From Dehalococcoidia bacterium (GTDB lineage Bacteria; Chloroflexota; Dehalococcoidia; SM23-28-2; RBG-16-64-32), in NCBI GenBank assembly GCA_030690405.1, contig JAUYGU010000031.1, positions 1 through 13,833 of the forward strand: DNA of 13,833 nucleotides. Reading direction: 5' to 3'. How positions within the stretch are numbered: the first letter of the stretch is position 1; the number at the start of each line of letters is the position of its first letter. Below are positions 12,272 through 13,833 of the stretch, in pieces. The translations under genes and the position numbers were made by a program. Under the pieces are notes generated by a model. It saw only the letters and a program-made list of their open reading frames with translations, was not told the origin of the DNA and did not search any database.

Positions 12272-12667
12272 ATGAGCCCTCGCCCCCGTCCCACCTCACC
12301 CCGCCCGCGCGGCGGCCGGCGCCCCGGCGCCGGAGCCCCGAAGGGGAACCTCAATGCCATGAAACACGGCGAGACCTCCCGCCAGATGCAGCACCTCGCC
12401 ACCGCCCTCGCCCTCGTACCCGGCACCCGCAAAGCCCTCCTCCGCCTCATGGCCCGCCAGCGCCGCCAGCAAGCCCGCGCCCGCACCGTCGCCACAACCA
12501 TCCTCGCCAACCTCCTCCGCTCCACCCTCCAGCTCGTAGACAATCAACCGCCCGGCGCCTGCGTCACCATCGTCCCGGATACCCGCCGCCGCTCCCGCCG
12601 GCGCACATCACGAAAAAACAATCAACCGCCCCAATCTCAAAACGGAAATCAATCAACCGCCCCCTAG
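12272..12667 (+). CDS. Small basic phage-associated protein with GAPKGNLNAMKHG motif, 131 aa
   Basis: Residues 14-33 carry a Gly/Arg-rich lead into APKGNLNAMKHGETS. This resembles the GxPKGNxNAxKHG signature at the N terminus of many small phage and mobile-element proteins, some of which are annotated as terminase small subunits. A helical segment follows (LATALALVPGTRKALLRLMARQRRQQARARTV), then a low-complexity basic tail. The last 40 or so codons overlap two of three copies of a 13-bp direct repeat, so the C terminus is probably not conserved and the true stop may have shifted. It lies 55 bp upstream of the capsid gene on the same strand. A nucleic-acid-binding role is plausible from charge only. 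Confidence 0.6.
   Translation: MSPRPRPTSPRPRGGRRPGAGAPKGNLNAMKHGETSRQMQHLATALALVPGTRKALLRLMARQRRQQARARTVATTILANLLRSTLQLVDNQPPGACVTIVPDTRRRSRRRTSRKNNQPPQSQNGNQSTAP
12541..12662. repeat. Three direct copies of a 13-bp repeat (CAATCAACCGCCC)
   Basis: Exact copies lie at 12541-12553, 12619-12631 and 12650-12662. They fall in the 3' part of the small basic gene and differ in composition from their surroundings, suggesting repeat expansion of a former spacer. Confidence 0.75.
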
Positions 12668-12706
12668 CCACTGTCCACTGTCCACTGTCCACTAACCACT
12701 AGCCAC
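12668..12706. repeat. 7-bp tandem repeat (CCACTGT)n
   Basis: Three perfect CCACTGT units (12668-12688) are followed by CCACTAA, CCACTAG and CCAC. The array ends 4 bp before the AAGGAG ribosome-binding site of the capsid gene, so unit number could vary without touching the site. Confidence 0.85.
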
Positions 12707-12722
12707 CTGAAAGGAGACCCCC

Positions 12723-13610
12723 ATGGCCCTCACCCTCGCCGAAGCAGCAAAGCTCTCCAATGACATCCTCCTCCAGGGCGTCATCGAGACCATCATCAAA
12801 GACTCACCCATCCTCCAGCGCATGCCCTTCATCGAAATCGCCGGCAACGGCCTCACCTACAACCGCGAAGCCACCGCACCCTCCGCCGCCTTCTTCGACG
12901 TCGGCGACACCTGGACCGAATCCACACCCACCTTCACCCAGCAGACCGTCACCCTCAAGATCATGGGCGGCGACGCCGACATCGACAACTTCCTCATCGC
13001 CACCCGCTCCAACATCCAGGACCTCGAGTCCGCCGTCGTCGAGCTCAAGGCCAAAGCCGTCCGCCAGCTCTTCGAGCAGACCTTCGTCACCGGCGACGCC
13101 ACCGCCAACCCCAAGTCCTTCGACGGCCTCGACAAAGTCATCGACCCCACCCAGTCGCTCTCCATGGGCGCCAACGGCGGCTCCCTCACCCTCGACAAGC
13201 TCGATGAGATCATCGACAAGGTCCTCGGCGGCAAGCCCGACCTCCTCCTCATGAGCCGCCGCTCCCGCCGCATCGTCAACAAGCTCGCCCGCACCTCCGG
13301 CTCCTTCCTGGAGACCGACCGCGACGAGTTCGGCCAAATGCTCCAGTTCTACGACGGCATCGCCGTCGGCGTCTCCGACTACATCTCCGACGCCCAGACC
13401 GTCGGCACCAGCACGGACTGCTCCACCGTCTACGCCTTCCAGGCCGGCGAGGGCGGCCTCGTCGGCCTCACCGCCCCCGGCGGCCTCCAGATAGAGCGCG
13501 TCGGCTCCCTGGAGACCAAGGACGCCCGGCGCACCCGCATCAAGTGGTACGCCTCGCTGGCGCTCTTCAACGCCGTCAAGCTGGCACGACTGACGGGCGT
13601 TCGCCCGTAG
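12723..13610 (+). CDS. Phage major capsid protein-like (HK97-type fold expected), 295 aa
   Basis: This resembles the compact major capsid proteins found in phage-like loci of Chloroflexota and Actinomycetota. It begins with a helical arm (LTLAEAAKLSNDILLQGVIETIIKDSPIL), then the beta-rich ITYN-like core (GNGLTYNREATAPSAAFFDVGDTW). Next is the long spine helix ATRSNIQDLESAVVELKAKAVRQLFEQTFVTGD (about 95-127), the NPKSFDGLDKVI loop, and a C-terminal region ending WYASLALFNAVKLARLTGV. Length fits a small HK97-type subunit without a scaffold domain; an encapsulin-like shell protein is the other option. ATG at 12723 has AAGGAG 6 nt upstream, the best ribosome site in the window, consistent with high expression. 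No protease or portal gene is visible in the window. Confidence 0.78.
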   Translation: MALTLAEAAKLSNDILLQGVIETIIKDSPILQRMPFIEIAGNGLTYNREATAPSAAFFDVGDTWTESTPTFTQQTVTLKIMGGDADIDNFLIATRSNIQDLESAVVELKAKAVRQLFEQTFVTGDATANPKSFDGLDKVIDPTQSLSMGANGGSLTLDKLDEIIDKVLGGKPDLLLMSRRSRRIVNKLARTSGSFLETDRDEFGQMLQFYDGIAVGVSDYISDAQTVGTSTDCSTVYAFQAGEGGLVGLTAPGGLQIERVGSLETKDARRTRIKWYASLALFNAVKLARLTGVRP

Positions 13611-13614
13611 CGAC

Positions 13615-13671
13615 GTAGGGCCGGCCCGATCCTTCGACAGGCTCAGGACGAGCGGGTCGGGCCGGCCCTAC
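13615..13671. repeat. Composite inverted repeat (15-bp arms) enclosing a CCTTCGACAGG unit
   Basis: Arms GTAGGGCCGGCCCGA (13615-13629) and its exact complement (13657-13671) flank a 27-nt centre with CCTTCGACAGGCTCAGGACG. Each arm contains the self-complementary GGGCCGGCCC. It lies 4 bp after the capsid stop and could act as a transcript-end hairpin; no T-run follows. The GTAGGG opening is shared with the REP-like units. Confidence 0.8.
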
Positions 13672-13693
13672 GCCCGCATTCCCCAAGACGACA

Positions 13694-13833
13694 ATGCCCA
13701 CCATCAAGAAAGCGACGATCAAAGCCTACGACGCGGCCACGCACACAGCGACCGTCCAGGTAGCCGGGTCGCTGGGCGTCTGGCTCACCGCGATCCGGGT
13801 GGCGACGGAGATCCCCGCCGCCGACGTGGTGGC
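13694..13833 (+). CDS. Small phage-associated protein, 3'-partial (at least 46 aa)
   Basis: An open frame from ATG 13694 runs off the window. The translation begins MPTIKKATIKAYDAATHTATVQVAGSL and continues with VWLTAIRVATEIPAADVV. The alternating strand pattern (TATVQVAGSLGVWLTAIRV) suggests a small beta-barrel of the type seen in tail or baseplate spike proteins (OB-like), but the visible part is too short to be sure. It directly follows the capsid gene on the same strand, across the inverted repeat, and has no clear ribosome-binding site. I recognise no named family. Confidence 0.6.
   Translation, partial: MPTIKKATIKAYDAATHTATVQVAGSLGVWLTAIRVATEIPAADVV

Overview
The window is high-GC DNA (about 70% in the housekeeping parts, by hand counts on single lines) with strongly C-ending codons. 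It carries a deazaflavin/F420-type oxidoreductase relative, a class III cyclase with an N-terminal Cys-pair domain, short-chain dehydrogenases, a REP-associated transposase and phage structural genes. Together these fit a Chloroflexota bacterium, possibly Dehalococcoidia-like. That placement is inferred from gene content; no rRNA or other taxonomic marker is present.

Left part (1-7351), chromosomal housekeeping and metabolism. A 5'-truncated class III nucleotide cyclase (+) has an in-frame TGA. It converges on a minus-strand series: SDR oxidoreductase, EamA/DMT exporter, second SDR, Rid-family protein, RAYT (REP-associated tyrosine transposase), nitroreductase/Ddn-like protein and RuvB. A divergent alpha/beta hydrolase (+) is also interrupted by an in-frame TGA, just before its catalytic His. 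Non-coding gaps here hold REP-like hairpins that often start with GTAGGGGCG. One palindrome of this kind lies inside the RAYT gene itself.

Right part (7352-13833), accessory and phage-derived. A hairpin-rich spacer leads to a Doc/Fic toxin with a 50-aa candidate antitoxin on the minus strand. The pair has its own promoter/operator and lies between two perfect 47-bp copies of the 3' end of the next gene, a 651-655 aa phage tail/baseplate-like protein. Behind that gene is a minus-strand cluster of three genes with lower GC: an unknown 183-aa protein, an unknown ~104-aa protein and a TIGR04255-family protein. Divergent from it, on the plus strand, are a small basic phage-type protein, a major capsid-like protein and the start of a further small phage-type protein. 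The structural genes look like part of a domesticated or scattered prophage or gene-transfer-agent-like locus, with a toxin-antitoxin pair and an unknown operon as cargo.

Recurring theme. At three places a gene or small segment sits between direct copies of a neighbouring gene's boundary: 15 bp of the ruvB 3' end, 17 bp of the rid 5' end and 47 bp of the tail-gene 3' end. Each insertion appears to have rebuilt the neighbour's end instead of breaking it. This, and the two TGA codons inside otherwise intact genes, are the observations most worth following.
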